Shown here: positions 43,833 through 53,484 of the stretch, in pieces
Layout of the letters: every line of letters starts with the position of its first letter
How positions within the stretch are numbered: position 1 is the stretch's first letter
Assembly (NCBI RefSeq): GCF_900199215.1
Contig: NZ_FZQA01000003.1
Span: forward strand, 1-64,000
DNA from: Amphiplicatus metriothermophilus
GTDB taxonomy: Bacteria; Pseudomonadota; Alphaproteobacteria; Caulobacterales; Parvularculaceae
DNA length: 64,000 nucleotides
Direction: 5' to 3'
The notes under the pieces: generated by a model
The model's database searches: none
Seen by the model: the letters and a program-made list of their open reading frames with translations, nothing else
What the model was told of the DNA's origin: nothing
Translations under genes and position numbers: made by a program

Positions 43833-43946
43833 TGCGATGGGTCCGCCATTACGCGAAAAGGAGCGCCGGCGCGCAGCCGCCGAAAGCGCGCGCTAATTCA
43901 GCCGAATCCGGCGGCCGGATCAAGCGTGAGGGCGAACGCGGAAACG

Positions 43947-46160
43947 ATGCGTGACACGAGGACCGCCGCCGACGCGCCGGCGCCGCGCGACGGCGGGCGC
44001 GTCAAGGTGCTGTTTCCGCTGCCGCTCTACAAAGCCTACGACTATCTCGCCGAAACCTCGGCGGGGCTCGCGCCGGGCGTCTGGGTGCGCGCGCGCTTCG
44101 GGCCCAACCGCCTCGTCGGCGTCGTCTGGCCCGCCCGCGAGGACGAGGAGCCTGCGGTCGAGCCGGCGAAGCTGAAGCCGATCGAGGCTGCACTCGACGC
44201 CCCGCCGCTCGCGCCGGCGGTCATGGATTTCGTCGACTGGGTCGCGGCCTACACCATGTTTCCGCGCGGGTCCGTGCTGCGTCTGGTCATGCGGTCCGGC
44301 GACGCGCTCGCGCCGCCCGAGGGGCTGGTCGGCTATCGCCCCGCGGGCGCGCGCCCCGCGCGAATGACGCCGCAGCGCGAAGCGGTTCTGGCCGCGGCGG
44401 AAGGAGGCGTTCTGTCCGCGCGCGCGCTCGCCGCGAAGGCCGGGGCGAGCGAGAGCGTCGTGCGCGCTTTGGCCGCGGCCGGCGCGCTCGCGCCGGAGCC
44501 GATCGATCCGGACCCGCCCTTTCCCGCCCCCGATCCGGACCGGCCGGGCAAGGCTCTCTCGCCGGAGCAGCAGGCGGCCGCGCGCCGGCTCATCGACCTC
44601 ATCGCGCGCGAGAAGCCGCGCCCCGTGCTTCTCGACGGGGTGACCGGCGCGGGCAAGACCGAGGTCTATCTCGAAGCGGTCGCGGCGGCCCTGCGCGCCG
44701 CCCCGGACGCGCAGGCCCTCGTCATGCTGCCCGAGATCGCGCTCACCCTGCCTTTTCTCAAACGGATCGCGGAACGCTTCGGCGCCGAGCCGGCGGCCTG
44801 GCATTCCGACCTCGGCGCCGCCCAGCGCCGGCGCGTGTGGCGACGCGTTCTCGACGGGAGCGCGCGGCTCGTGGTCGGCGCGCGCTCGGCGCTTTTTCTT
44901 CCGTACAGGAACCTTCGCCTGATCGTCGTGGACGAGGAGCACGAGGCCGCCTACAAGCAGGAGGACGGCGTCATCTATCAGGCGCGCGACATGGCGGTGG
45001 CGCGCGGCGCGCTGGGACGGTTTCCGGTCGTTCTCGCTTCGGCGACGCCTTCGCTCGAAACGGTCGTCAATGTCGATCAGGGCCGTTACGAAATGGCGCG
45101 GCTCGAAGCGCGCTACGGCGGGGCGCGCCTGCCTGACATCGCCCTTGTCGACATGCGCCGCGAGCCGCCGGAGCCGGGGCGCTGGCTCTCCCCCCCGCTC
45201 GCGCAGGGCGTCGACGAGGCGCTTGCGGCCGGCGGACAGGCGCTGCTCTTCCTCAACCGGCGCGGCTATGCGCCGCTCACCATCTGCCGGCGCTGCGGGT
45301 CCCGGATGAAGGCGCCGGATTCCGACACCTGGCTCGTCGAGCATCGCTTCGAGAACAGGCTGGTCTGCCATCACACGGGCTTTTCGATGCCGAAGCCGGA
45401 AGCCTGCCCGGTCTGCAACGCCGTCGGCGCGCTCGTCGCCTGCGGGCCCGGCGTGGAGCGCGTGGCGGAGGAGGCCGCCGAGCGCTGGCCCCAGGCGCGC
45501 CGCGCCGTGCTTTCCTCGGACGCGGCGGGCCCGGCGCAGATCCGCGCGATCCTCGACGCCATGCGCGACGGCGAGATCGACATTCTGATCGCCACGCAGC
45601 TCGTCGCCAAAGGCCATCATTTCCCGAATCTCGTTTTCGTCGGGGTCGTCGACGCGGACATGGGCCTTGCGGGCGGGGATCTGCGCGCGGCGGAGCGGAC
45701 CTATCAGCTTCTCTCCCAGGTGGCGGGCCGGGCCGGGCGCGCCGAAAGGCCCGGCCGGGCGCTGTTGCAGAGCTTCTCGCCGGACGCGCCGGTGCTGCAG
45801 GCGCTGGCGAGCGGGGATCGCGACCTGTTTCTCGCCGCCGAGGCCGAAAGCCGTCGCCTGACGGGCTCGCCGCCTTACGGCCGGTTCGCCGCGATTTTGC
45901 TCCGTTCACGGAATGAGGCGCTGCTGAAGGAGGCCGCCGAGCGCCATCGCGCCGCCGTCCCGCGCGCGGACGGGGCCGAGGTCTGGGGCCCGGCGCCGGC
46001 GCCGATCTACCGGCTGCGGGGCGAGACGCGGATGCGCTTTCTCGTGAAGACCCGCCGCGACATCGACATCCAGGCTTACGTCCGTACATGGCTGAAGCGC
46101 GCGCGCCTTCCCGGCGCCGTGCGGCGCGTCGTCGATATCGATCCGTACACGTTCCTGTGA
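43947..46160 (+). CDS. priA: Primosomal protein N' (PriA) with a reduced zinc site
   Basis: A 737-residue replication-restart helicase. The N-terminal DNA-binding domain is followed by the helicase core: Walker A GVTGAGKTE (231-239), DEEH box (329-332), FLNRRGYAPLTIC and later VAGRAGRAERPG. Zinc site 1 is intact (Cys447/450 and Cys487/490). The second site is mostly lost: KAPDSDTW stands where CPxC is expected (Ala456, Ser459), and CHHT has Thr477 in place of the last Cys. The form recurs, from memory, in related alphaproteobacteria. I chose ATG 43947; GTG 43926 is possible. Confidence 0.93.
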   Translation: MRDTRTAADAPAPRDGGRVKVLFPLPLYKAYDYLAETSAGLAPGVWVRARFGPNRLVGVVWPAREDEEPAVEPAKLKPIEAALDAPPLAPAVMDFVDWVAAYTMFPRGSVLRLVMRSGDALAPPEGLVGYRPAGARPARMTPQREAVLAAAEGGVLSARALAAKAGASESVVRALAAAGALAPEPIDPDPPFPAPDPDRPGKALSPEQQAAARRLIDLIAREKPRPVLLDGVTGAGKTEVYLEAVAAALRAAPDAQALVMLPEIALTLPFLKRIAERFGAEPAAWHSDLGAAQRRRVWRRVLDGSARLVVGARSALFLPYRNLRLIVVDEEHEAAYKQEDGVIYQARDMAVARGALGRFPVVLASATPSLETVVNVDQGRYEMARLEARYGGARLPDIALVDMRREPPEPGRWLSPPLAQGVDEALAAGGQALLFLNRRGYAPLTICRRCGSRMKAPDSDTWLVEHRFENRLVCHHTGFSMPKPEACPVCNAVGALVACGPGVERVAEEAAERWPQARRAVLSSDAAGPAQIRAILDAMRDGEIDILIATQLVAKGHHFPNLVFVGVVDADMGLAGGDLRAAERTYQLLSQVAGRAGRAERPGRALLQSFSPDAPVLQALASGDRDLFLAAEAESRRLTGSPPYGRFAAILLRSRNEALLKEAAERHRAAVPRADGAEVWGPAPAPIYRLRGETRMRFLVKTRRDIDIQAYVRTWLKRARLPGAVRRVVDIDPYTFL

Positions 46161-46165
46161 CGGGC

Positions 46166-46492
46166 TCAGGCGGCGCGCGGGGCGAGCGCGATGATCGCCG
46201 CGCCGAGAAGACACACGCCGGCGCCCGCGAGATCCCAGCGGTCAGGCGCCTGCCTCTCCACGGCCCAGAGCCAGAACAGCGACGCGGCGATGTAGACCCC
46301 GTCATAGGCCGCATAGGCGCGCCCCGCGAAGGCGGGCTCGGCGCGGGCGAGGACGGCGGCGAAGGCTGCAAGGCTCAAAAGCCCCGGCAGGACCCATAGC
46401 GGCGAGCGGTCGAGCCGAAGCCAGGCCCAGAAAGCGAAACAGCCGGCGATCTCGAACAGCGCGGCGAAGAGATAGGCCAGGAAGGTTTTCAT
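46166..46492 (-). CDS. YnfA family small membrane protein
   Basis: A 108-residue protein of the YnfA/UPF0060 family, with four predicted membrane helices (the first is [20 protein letters not shown]). The family motif [18 protein letters not shown] and the closing helix [13 protein letters not shown] are present. YnfA relatives resemble small multidrug resistance proteins and have been linked to efflux, but the physiological substrate is uncertain. I chose ATG 46492; the longer frame has no similarity. It is convergent with priA (5 bp apart) and divergent from comF. Confidence 0.88.
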   Translation of the reverse strand: MKTFLAYLFAALFEIAGCFAFWAWLRLDRSPLWVLPGLLSLAAFAAVLARAEPAFAGRAYAAYDGVYIAASLFWLWAVERQAPDRWDLAGAGVCLLGAAIIALAPRAA

Positions 46493-46574
46493 GCGCTCGT
46501 TCTTACAGGGGTTCGTCGGCGCATGCGACCCGGCGGGCGATTGCCGGCGCGCGCGGGCGTTGTAAGCTGACGGG

Positions 46575-47348
46575 ATGGAATCGGGCCTGCTCCGCCAGTC
46601 GTTGCGCCGGGGACGGATGCTGGCGAGCCGCCTGCTCGACCTTCTCCTGCCGCCGCAATGTCCGATCACCGGCGAGCGGGTGGCCGCGCCGGGCCTTTTG
46701 AGCGCGAAGGGATGGGCGCGGCTCAAATTCATCGACGATCCGGTCTGCGCGCGCTGCGGGATTCCGTTCGCCCATGACTACGGGCCGGGCGCGCTGTGCG
46801 CGGCCTGCATCGCCGCCCCGCCGGCCTTCGATTCGGCTCGCGCGGCGGTGGTCTATGACGACGCCAGCCACAGGCTCGTCGTCGGTTTCAAGCATTCGGA
46901 CCGGACCGAGCTTGCGCCCCTGTTCGCGCGCTGGCTCGCCCGCGCCGGCGCGCCCCTGATCCGTACGGGAACGATCCTCGTCCCGACGCCGCTGCACCCG
47001 CGCCGGCTGCTGGCGCGGCGCTACAATCAGGCGGGACTGCTCGCGGCGGGCCTCGCCCGGGCGACGGGGGCGGCCTATGCGCCGGAAATGCTGCGCCGCA
47101 TACGCGCCACGCCGCCGCAGAAGACCCTGTCCGCGGAGGGGCGCCGGCGCAACGTGCAGGGCGCCTTCGTCGCGCCGGAGGCGCATCGGGCGGCGCTCGC
47201 CGGCGCGCACGTCGTCGTGATCGACGACGTGCTGACCACCGGAGCGACCCTGTCGGCCTGCGCCCGCGCCCTGAAGCGGGCGGGCGCGGCGCGCGTCGAC
47301 GCGCTCGTGCTGGCCAGGGTTGTCAGGGCGGGAAAAGACGCCATATAG
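46575..47348 (+). CDS. ComF family phosphoribosyltransferase-like protein
   Basis: A 257-residue member of the ComF/amidophosphoribosyltransferase-like family. The N-terminal part has four Cys in two pairs (CPITGER region plus CARCG, then CAACI) that can bind zinc. The phosphoribosyl-binding loop [15 protein letters not shown] lies near residue 215, and [10 protein letters not shown] precedes it. In naturally competent bacteria ComF is needed for DNA uptake. Here it lies upstream of grxC with 27 bp between them, so the role may be unrelated to competence. Confidence 0.9.
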   Translation: MESGLLRQSLRRGRMLASRLLDLLLPPQCPITGERVAAPGLLSAKGWARLKFIDDPVCARCGIPFAHDYGPGALCAACIAAPPAFDSARAAVVYDDASHRLVVGFKHSDRTELAPLFARWLARAGAPLIRTGTILVPTPLHPRRLLARRYNQAGLLAAGLARATGAAYAPEMLRRIRATPPQKTLSAEGRRRNVQGAFVAPEAHRAALAGAHVVVIDDVLTTGATLSACARALKRAGAARVDALVLARVVRAGKDAI

Positions 47349-47375
47349 CCACGCTGTTCGCTGGAAAGGCCTTTC

Positions 47376-47636
47376 ATGAAGCCGGTCACCGTCTACACCA
47401 AGCCGCTGTGCCCCTATTGCGTGCGCGCGCTGGCGCTTCTGAAGAAGAAGGGGGCGCCCGTGACCGAGATTTCGGCGGCTTTCGACCGGGAAAAGCGGGC
47501 GGAAATGCTTCAGCGCGCGAAAGGGCGCGCGACCTACCCGCAGATTTTCATCGGCGATACGCATATCGGCGGCTGCGACGAGCTGTTCGCGCTCGATCGC
47601 GCGGGCGAGCTCGACGCGCTGCTCGAGGCGGCGTGA
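47376..47636 (+). CDS. grxC: Glutaredoxin 3
   Basis: An 86-residue class I glutaredoxin with the active site CPYC (Cys12, Cys15), then TYPQIFIGDTHIGGCDEL for glutathione binding (TVP-like cis-Pro reads TYPQ). It reduces protein-glutathione mixed disulfides and works with Gor. It lies between comF and the nitrilase-family gene. The stop overlaps a potential GTG of the next gene, so the two are tightly linked. Confidence 0.94.
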   Translation: MKPVTVYTKPLCPYCVRALALLKKKGAPVTEISAAFDREKRAEMLQRAKGRATYPQIFIGDTHIGGCDELFALDRAGELDALLEAA

Positions 47637-47641
47637 CGGCG

Positions 47642-48499
47642 ATGGCGGCGCGCGAACCCTTTCTGGCGGCCTGCGTCCAGATGCGCGCCGGCCTGTCGCG
47701 CCGGCGCAATGTCGAGGACGCCTGCGCGCTCATCGCCGAGGCCGCGGGTCGCGGCGCGCGCCTCATCGCCACCCCGGAGATGACCAACGTTCTCGACCGC
47801 GACCCGGACCGGATGTTCGCCGATCTGCCGGAAGAGAAGGACCTCGAAGAAATCGAAACCTTCGCCGAGGCCGCCCGCCGGCATGGCGCGTGGCTCCTGA
47901 TCGGCTCGATGGCCGTGCGGATCGGCGCGCGGCGCGCGGCCAATCGCGGCTTTCTCTATGCGCCGGACGGGTCGATCGCCGCGCGCTACGACAAGATCCA
48001 CATGTTCGACGTTCAGCTGTCGGACGGCGAGACCTGGCGCGAGTCGAACGTCTATGCGCCGGGCGAGGAGGCGGTGGTCGTCGAAACGCCGCTCGCCGTT
48101 TTCGGCCTGACGATCTGCTATGACGTGCGCTTCGCGCGCCTTTACCGCACGCTCGCCCAGGCCGGCGCGCAGGTTCTGTGCGTTCCGGCGGCTTTCACCC
48201 GGCAGACAGGCGAGGCGCACTGGCATGCGCTTTTGCGCGCGCGCGCCATCGAGAACGGGGCGTTCGTCGTCGCGCCCGCCCAGGGCGGAAAGCACGAAGA
48301 CGGACGGGCGACCTTCGGCCATTCGCTCATCGTCGACCCCTGGGGGAAGATTCTCGCAGAGGCCGAAGGCGACGCGCCCGGCGTGATTCTGGGCGAGATC
48401 GACCCGCAGAAATCGCGCGAGGCGCGAGAAAGAATTCCGAATCTCGGCCTTGAACGGGCCATGAAACTGCGCACGATCAGGCATGGCGAGCCGATTTGA
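47642..48499 (+). CDS. Nitrilase-superfamily amidase (Nit2-like)
   Basis: A 285-residue carbon-nitrogen hydrolase. The catalytic triad is Glu46 (TPEMTNV), Lys118 (YDKIHMFDV) and Cys159 (TICYDVRF). The DKIHMFDV and CYDVRFARLYR motifs are those of the Nit2/omega-amidase group, which hydrolyses alpha-ketoglutaramate or deaminated glutathione. Next to grxC the latter is attractive but unproven. I chose ATG 47642; GTG 47633, overlapping the grxC stop, is an alternative. It overlaps the next gene by 17 bp. Confidence 0.88.
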   Translation: MAAREPFLAACVQMRAGLSRRRNVEDACALIAEAAGRGARLIATPEMTNVLDRDPDRMFADLPEEKDLEEIETFAEAARRHGAWLLIGSMAVRIGARRAANRGFLYAPDGSIAARYDKIHMFDVQLSDGETWRESNVYAPGEEAVVVETPLAVFGLTICYDVRFARLYRTLAQAGAQVLCVPAAFTRQTGEAHWHALLRARAIENGAFVVAPAQGGKHEDGRATFGHSLIVDPWGKILAEAEGDAPGVILGEIDPQKSREARERIPNLGLERAMKLRTIRHGEPI

Positions 48500-49505
48500 C
48501 CATCTACTGGCCGGCCTGGCCGGCGATATCGAAATTTATCCGCATCAGTTCGATCTGATCACGGATCGCGTTCTGCTTACGCGGATTCCGGCGAGCGCGC
48601 AGTCGGCCGCGGGCTTCCTCGACCAGCGCGCGCTTGCGCCGGATACGGAAGGCGCATGGTTCCCGTGGCGGGCGTTCGCGTCCGCCGCGGCGTCGATCTC
48701 CGACGGTCCGCTCGGATACATCTTCCATCTCGGCCATTGCGGTTCGACCCTTATTTCACGGCTGGTCGAAGCGGCTTCAGGCCGGCGCGCCCTGCGCGAA
48801 CCCTTGCCGTTGCGGGTTTTCGCGTTCGAGGCGGCCGACTCGGCGGACGGCGCCGCGCTGTTGTCAGAGAACGAGCTTGACGGCAGGCTGGCCGACTTTG
48901 AGAAGGTCTGGTCGCGCGGCGGCGCGATTGTGAAGGCGACCAGCATCTGCAACGACCTGCTCGACCGTCGCCGCGACGATGCGCCCGCTGTCTTCATTTA
49001 CATTGCGCCCTCCGTCTATCTCGCCGCCCTGTTGAGCGGCGCCAATTCGCAGACGGATCTTCGCGGGTTCGCGCAAATGCGTCACCGCCGGCTGAAGCGC
49101 CGCCATGCGGGTCTGGCGCCCCTTTCGACGCTGCGGCCGGGGGAGCTGGCGGCGATGTGCTGGCTCGCCGAGACGGCCGCGGCCGTTTCCGCCAGGAGGA
49201 TGAGCCGCGTCGTCGATTTCGACGAATTTCTCAAGGAGCCTGCGCGGTCCCTGGCGGAGATCTGCAGAGCGCTGGATCTGTCCGTGGACGATGCGGCCGC
49301 GCAGGCGGCCGCAACAGGTCCGGCGATGAGCCGCTACGCCAAGGCGCAAGAACATCCCTATGACGCGACCCTGCGCGCCCGACTGCTGAATGACGCGCGG
49401 ACGCGCTTCAGGAAGGAAATCGACGCGGGCCTGCGGTGGCTGGATCGAGAGGCGAAGGCGTTCCCAGAAGGCGAAGCGGCGATGCGGCGTTTCGCCGCCG
49501 GTTAG
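48483..49505 (+). CDS. Sulfotransferase-like P-loop protein
   Basis: A 340-residue protein. The stretch IFHLGHCGSTLISRL at residues 80-94 resembles the 5'-phosphosulfate-binding loop of sulfotransferases (FxxGxxxSGTT-like, here GHCGSTL). A later helix (LVASRRM, FDEFLKEPARSL) fits the 3'-phosphate-binding part of that fold. Sulfotransferases use PAPS; the acceptor is unknown and the match is loose, so treat the function as inferred. Its start overlaps the nitrilase gene and its stop overlaps the convergent dioxygenase gene by 4 bp. Confidence 0.65.
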   Translation: MASRFDHLLAGLAGDIEIYPHQFDLITDRVLLTRIPASAQSAAGFLDQRALAPDTEGAWFPWRAFASAAASISDGPLGYIFHLGHCGSTLISRLVEAASGRRALREPLPLRVFAFEAADSADGAALLSENELDGRLADFEKVWSRGGAIVKATSICNDLLDRRRDDAPAVFIYIAPSVYLAALLSGANSQTDLRGFAQMRHRRLKRRHAGLAPLSTLRPGELAAMCWLAETAAAVSARRMSRVVDFDEFLKEPARSLAEICRALDLSVDDAAAQAAATGPAMSRYAKAQEHPYDATLRARLLNDARTRFRKEIDAGLRWLDREAKAFPEGEAAMRRFAAG

Positions 49506-50164
49506 GTCGACCACATGCGATGGAGACTATGGCGTACGTGCTCGAGGCGCACGCGATTTTCCCAATCCATGTTCAGCCCTTCGAGCGCGGCGACTTCATT
49601 GAGCGTGTATAGAAGTTCGCGCCGGCGCTCGTCGACGATCTGGCTTTCGATGAAAGTGATCGCGACGAAACGCTCCCCGCTCGTCACCGGCTCCACCTCG
49701 TGAATGGTCGTGGACGGATAGACGATCGCCGAGCCGGACGGCCCCTTGATGCTGATGGGCTTGCTGCCGAGATGGATGACGAGCGCGCCGCCCTCATACT
49801 CGCCCGGATCGTTCAGGAAGATGGTGGCGGACACGTCCGAGCGCAGAGGTTCGGGCCGCATCGGCAGGAAGGCTGCGTCAGGGTGGCGGCCGTAGCGCAT
49901 GCCGGGCTGATAACGGCACAACAGCGGGGGGCCTATCCGTCGCGGAAACGTGAAGTTTCTGAAGGTCTCGCTGCGCCAGAGCGCCTGGACAAGAATCTGG
50001 GAGGAATCGCGAAAGGCGGGGTCGTTATGGTCGACCTGAAGATTGTTCTTCGTCTGGTTGTGCGGGTTGCTGATCCTCCCGTCGAGGAAAGTCGCTCCCG
50101 CCGCGATTTTCTTGACGCGGGCGATCTCTTCCGGAGAAAGAACGTCTGGGATTTCGAGAAACAT
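49502..50164 (-). CDS. 2OG-Fe(II) dioxygenase, PKHD hydroxylase (PiuC/YbiX-like)
   Basis: A 220-residue non-haem iron dioxygenase. The iron ligands are His94 and Asp96 in RYGRHPDAAF and His155 in TTIHEVEPV, with Arg165 for 2-oxoglutarate in SGERFVAI. Length and the YQPGMRYGRH signature match the PKHD family, often linked to iron uptake regulation, with no proven substrate. I chose ATG 50164; upstream frame has no similarity. It is convergent with the sulfotransferase-like gene and lies 154 bp from the divergent DUF1178 start. Confidence 0.89.
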   Translation of the reverse strand: MFLEIPDVLSPEEIARVKKIAAGATFLDGRISNPHNQTKNNLQVDHNDPAFRDSSQILVQALWRSETFRNFTFPRRIGPPLLCRYQPGMRYGRHPDAAFLPMRPEPLRSDVSATIFLNDPGEYEGGALVIHLGSKPISIKGPSGSAIVYPSTTIHEVEPVTSGERFVAITFIESQIVDERRRELLYTLNEVAALEGLNMDWENRVRLEHVRHSLHRMWST

Positions 50165-50318
50165 GGCTTTTGCGCGCTCCAACGAGGCGGTTTTTGAGGC
50201 ATGAACGGCGCGCTTATGCAAGCCGGCATAACCGCGCAAGGCCGCGCCGGCTCCGCTGCAGCGCAAGGAGCGATCCTAGCGGCTTGAAATATCGCGGCAA
50301 ACCATCAACATAGCGGCC

Positions 50319-50795
50319 ATGATCAAATATCAGCTGCGGTGCGACGCAGAGCATGAGTTCGAAGGCTGGTTCCGGTCGAGCGCCGATTACGACGCGCAGG
50401 CCGAGCGCAGCCTGCTGGAATGCCCCGCTTGCGGTTCGAGCGCCGTCAGCAAGGCGATCATGGCGCCCGCCGTCGTTTCGGGCGGCGAGAAAGGCGCGGC
50501 CGAGGCCCGCCGCCGCGTCGCCGACGCGGTCAGGCGCGCGCGCGACTATGTCGAAAGGAATTTCGATTACGTCGGCGAGAAGTTCCCCGAAGAAGCCCGC
50601 AAGATCCACTATGGCGAGGCGGAGGAGCGCCGCATCTACGGCGAGGCCAGCGGAAAGGAAGTCCGCGCGCTGATCGAGGAGGGCGTGCCCGTCGCGCCGC
50701 TGCCCGCCGGGATCGCGCCGACTGCGGCCGCGCGCATGGATCGGGCCGGCGCGCCCGTCCCGCAGCGCAAGGCCGGCAAGAAGCCGCTCAACTGA
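50319..50795 (+). CDS. DUF1178 domain protein
   Basis: A 158-residue protein of the DUF1178 family. The N-terminal YQLRCDAEHEFEGWFRSSAD has Cys8 and His12, and ECPACGSSAVSKAIMAPAV has Cys35 and Cys38, so a small zinc site is likely. A charged helical region and an Ala/Pro tail follow. Function unknown; common in alphaproteobacteria and betaproteobacteria. It is upstream of the patatin-like gene with 86 bp between. Confidence 0.9.
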   Translation: MIKYQLRCDAEHEFEGWFRSSADYDAQAERSLLECPACGSSAVSKAIMAPAVVSGGEKGAAEARRRVADAVRRARDYVERNFDYVGEKFPEEARKIHYGEAEERRIYGEASGKEVRALIEEGVPVAPLPAGIAPTAAARMDRAGAPVPQRKAGKKPLN

Positions 50796-50881
50796 CGGCG
50801 TCCGCTTTTCCATTGGACCGCTGACGGTCGCCCGGCGCAGCCGGGTTGCGCGCGCCCGCGACGCAGCGCTACCTCTAGGCG

Positions 50882-52624
50882 ATGACCTCTCCGCCGCTCG
50901 CGCGCCTGAAGGAACTGGCGTTCTTTCGCGATCTCGACGACGACACGACGGCCGAAATCGCCCGCCGCGGCCTGTGGTTTTCGCTCGCCGGCGGCTGGGA
51001 GCTGTTCCGCCAGGAGGCGCGCTCGCGGACGCTTTTCATCGTGCTTTCAGGGCGCCTGATCGTGGTGCGCGCCGGGGAGGCGGGCGAGGAGGTCGTCGGC
51101 TATGTGCGCGCCGGAGAGCCCGTGGGCGAGATGTCGCTGCTCGCCGACGAGCCGCATTCGGCCTCGGTCTACGCCCTGCGGGATACGGAGATCCTGGCGC
51201 TGGCGCGCGCCGATTTCGACGCGCTGCTCGACGCGCGCGCCGACTTCGCGCGCGCCCTCGCGCGCTCGGTTCTCCTCCGCGCGCGCCGTCCGCAATCGAG
51301 CTTCCGGCGGGCCGCGCCGCGGGTGTTCGCCTTCGTCGCCTCCTCGCCGTCGATCGACGTCGAGGCGCGCGCCCGCGCCGTCGCGCGCGCGCTCGAACGC
51401 TACGCCCTCAAGGCTTGCTGGCTCGGCGAGGAGCGGGCGGACGAGGCCTATCGCGGCTTCGAGGCGATGGAGTCGGGACACGACGTCGTCATCCTCGCCG
51501 CGCGCATCGCCGACACGTCCTGGTACAAGTTCGTTCTTCGGCATGCGGATCGGTTTCTGGTGCTCGCCCGCCGCGACGCCCGGCCCGCGCGCCCGTTTCC
51601 GCTAAGCCCGGACGAATCCTCGCCCGCGCGCAAGTTCCGCCTCGTCGATCTCGTGATGATCCATGAAGGCCTCGTCGCGTCGAGCCCCAGCGAATGGGCC
51701 GAGGCGATCGAGGCCAATCGCATCTTCCACTGGAGGGGGCCGGACACCGTTCACCGGCTCGCGCGCATCATCGGGGGAAAGTCCGTAGGCCTCGTTCTGT
51801 CCGGCGGCGGCGCGCGCGCCTACGCGCATATCGGCGCGGTCAAGGCGCTGCGCGAGCGCGGGGTGCCCATCGACTTCGTCAGCGGCGCGTCCATGGGCGC
51901 GATCATCGCGGCCTGCGTCGCGATGGGCTGGGGCGAGGAGGAGACGGACGCGCGCATCCGCGACGCTTTCGTCAGGTCGAATCCGCTGGGCGATCACGTG
52001 CTTCCCGTAGTGGCGCTCACCCGCGGCGCGCGGGTCGATGAGCGCCTTGAGAAGCATTTCGGCGACGCGATGATCGAGGATCTCGAAATCCCGTTCTTCT
52101 GCATCTCGTCCGATTTGACGAAAGGCGAAGCGCATGTGCATCGGCGGGGTCTTTTGCGCGCGGCGCTGCGCGCCTCGGTGGCGCTGCCGGGCATCCTGCC
52201 GCCGGTGGTGACGGACGGCGCGCTGCTGGTCGACGGGGCGGTGGTCAACAATTTTCCCGCCGACATGATGGCCGCGGCCCATCGCGGGATCACCATCGGG
52301 ATCGACGTCGCGCAGGAAGCGACGATCCGCGTGGAGGACTTTCGCGACCCGCCGGGCTTTCTCGCCTGGGTGTGGCGCAACGGCTTTTCGAATCCGCCGC
52401 CGATCGTCAGTCTGCTGATGCGCGCGGCGAGCGCCCGCCAGGAGCGCGCCCGCGCTCTCCAGCCCGCCGACATCACCGTCGCGCCCGACGTGCCCGGCGT
52501 CGAGCTCAGGGACTGGAAGAAATACGACGTCGCCGTCGCCGACGGCTATCGCGCCGCCGCGCAGAAGCTGGAAGCCTGCTGGGCCCATCTCGCCCCCATC
52601 GTCGATGCGGCGAAGGAGGCTTGA
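50882..52624 (+). CDS. Patatin-like phospholipase with cyclic-nucleotide-binding domain (NTE family)
   Basis: A 580-residue protein of the neuropathy-target-esterase type. Residues 1-125 form a cNMP-binding fold (LFIVLSGRLIVVRAG, PVGEMSLLADEPHSASVYAL). A middle region (about 140-290) has the family's HADRFLVLARRD. The patatin domain has the oxyanion GGGARAYAHIG, nucleophile Ser337 in GASMG (335-339) and Asp451 in LVDGA, so the dyad is complete. It likely hydrolyses lysophospholipids at the membrane. Cyclic nucleotide binding is not assured from sequence. Confidence 0.92.
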   Translation: MTSPPLARLKELAFFRDLDDDTTAEIARRGLWFSLAGGWELFRQEARSRTLFIVLSGRLIVVRAGEAGEEVVGYVRAGEPVGEMSLLADEPHSASVYALRDTEILALARADFDALLDARADFARALARSVLLRARRPQSSFRRAAPRVFAFVASSPSIDVEARARAVARALERYALKACWLGEERADEAYRGFEAMESGHDVVILAARIADTSWYKFVLRHADRFLVLARRDARPARPFPLSPDESSPARKFRLVDLVMIHEGLVASSPSEWAEAIEANRIFHWRGPDTVHRLARIIGGKSVGLVLSGGGARAYAHIGAVKALRERGVPIDFVSGASMGAIIAACVAMGWGEEETDARIRDAFVRSNPLGDHVLPVVALTRGARVDERLEKHFGDAMIEDLEIPFFCISSDLTKGEAHVHRRGLLRAALRASVALPGILPPVVTDGALLVDGAVVNNFPADMMAAAHRGITIGIDVAQEATIRVEDFRDPPGFLAWVWRNGFSNPPPIVSLLMRAASARQERARALQPADITVAPDVPGVELRDWKKYDVAVADGYRAAAQKLEACWAHLAPIVDAAKEA

Positions 52625-52710
52625 CGACTGCGAGGTCGATTCTGCTCAGCCAGCCGGCGCGATGCGCTTCGAAGCTGACTTGGCCTCGATCGGCGCAACG
52701 CTTGCTTGGC

Positions 52711-53484
52711 TCAAATGCGTTCGCTTCTCTTCACGGCCGTCACCATGTAGTTCACGTCCGTATCTTCGGTGACGCGCCACAGGTCGAGCAGCGGCTGATA
52801 GGAAACGCCCGCGGTCGCCGTGACGGTCATGCCGGCTTCGGCGAGCGGCGCCTTGACCTCCTCCGGCTTCAGAAACTTCCGCGGATCGTGCGTGCCGCGC
52901 GGCAGCCAGCGCAGGATGTATTCCGCGCCGATCTTGGCCAGCGCGAAAGCCTTCAGGGTGCGGTTGATCGTGGCGACGATCATGAGGCCGCCCGGCTTCA
53001 CGAGCGCGGCCGAGTCCTTCAGGAACGCCGCCGGATCGGCGACATGCTCGACGACCTCGAGATTGAGCACGATGTCGAAAGGCGGCTCGCCGGCTTCGAG
53101 GAGGGCCTCAAGCGTCGCCGCGCGATAGTCGATGTCGAGCCCGGCCTCGGCCGCGTGCAGCTTCGCGACCTCGATATTGGCCGGCGCGGCGTCGATTCCG
53201 ACGACTGTCGCGCCGAGCCGGCTCATGGGCTCGCAGACGAGCCCGCCGCCGCAGCCCACGTCGAGCAGCCGCAGCCCTTCAAGCGGACGCCGCGCGCGCC
53301 GGTCCCGCCGGAAATGGGCGCAGGCCGCGTCGCGGATATAGCCGAGCCGAATGGGGTTGAACTTGTGCAGCGGCCTGAACTTGCCGAACGGGTCCCACCA
53401 TTCGGCGGCCATTTTCGAGAATTTCTCGATCTCGGCCGGATCGACGCTTGATCGCTGCGGGGTGGTTTCGGCGTCGGCTGGCAT
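52711..53484 (-). CDS. ubiG: Ubiquinone biosynthesis O-methyltransferase
   Basis: A 257-residue SAM methyltransferase for the two O-methylation steps of ubiquinone. The SAM site [20 protein letters not shown] spans about 73-92. [20 protein letters not shown] at the N-terminus is the family signature, and [12 protein letters not shown] is the third motif. I chose ATG 53484, where GAGGAG lies 7-12 bases upstream; the frame begins 17 codons earlier. It is convergent with the patatin gene (86 bp apart, nothing seen there) and divergent from lysC across 239 bp without a gene. Confidence 0.95.
   Translation of the reverse strand: MPADAETTPQRSSVDPAEIEKFSKMAAEWWDPFGKFRPLHKFNPIRLGYIRDAACAHFRRDRRARRPLEGLRLLDVGCGGGLVCEPMSRLGATVVGIDAAPANIEVAKLHAAEAGLDIDYRAATLEALLEAGEPPFDIVLNLEVVEHVADPAAFLKDSAALVKPGGLMIVATINRTLKAFALAKIGAEYILRWLPRGTHDPRKFLKPEEVKAPLAEAGMTVTATAGVSYQPLLDLWRVTEDTDVNYMVTAVKRSERI

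Noticed and set aside
43926-43946. Upstream GTG start for priA
   Set aside because: It would add seven residues without similarity. ATG 43947 begins the expected N-terminus, although the GTG cannot be excluded.
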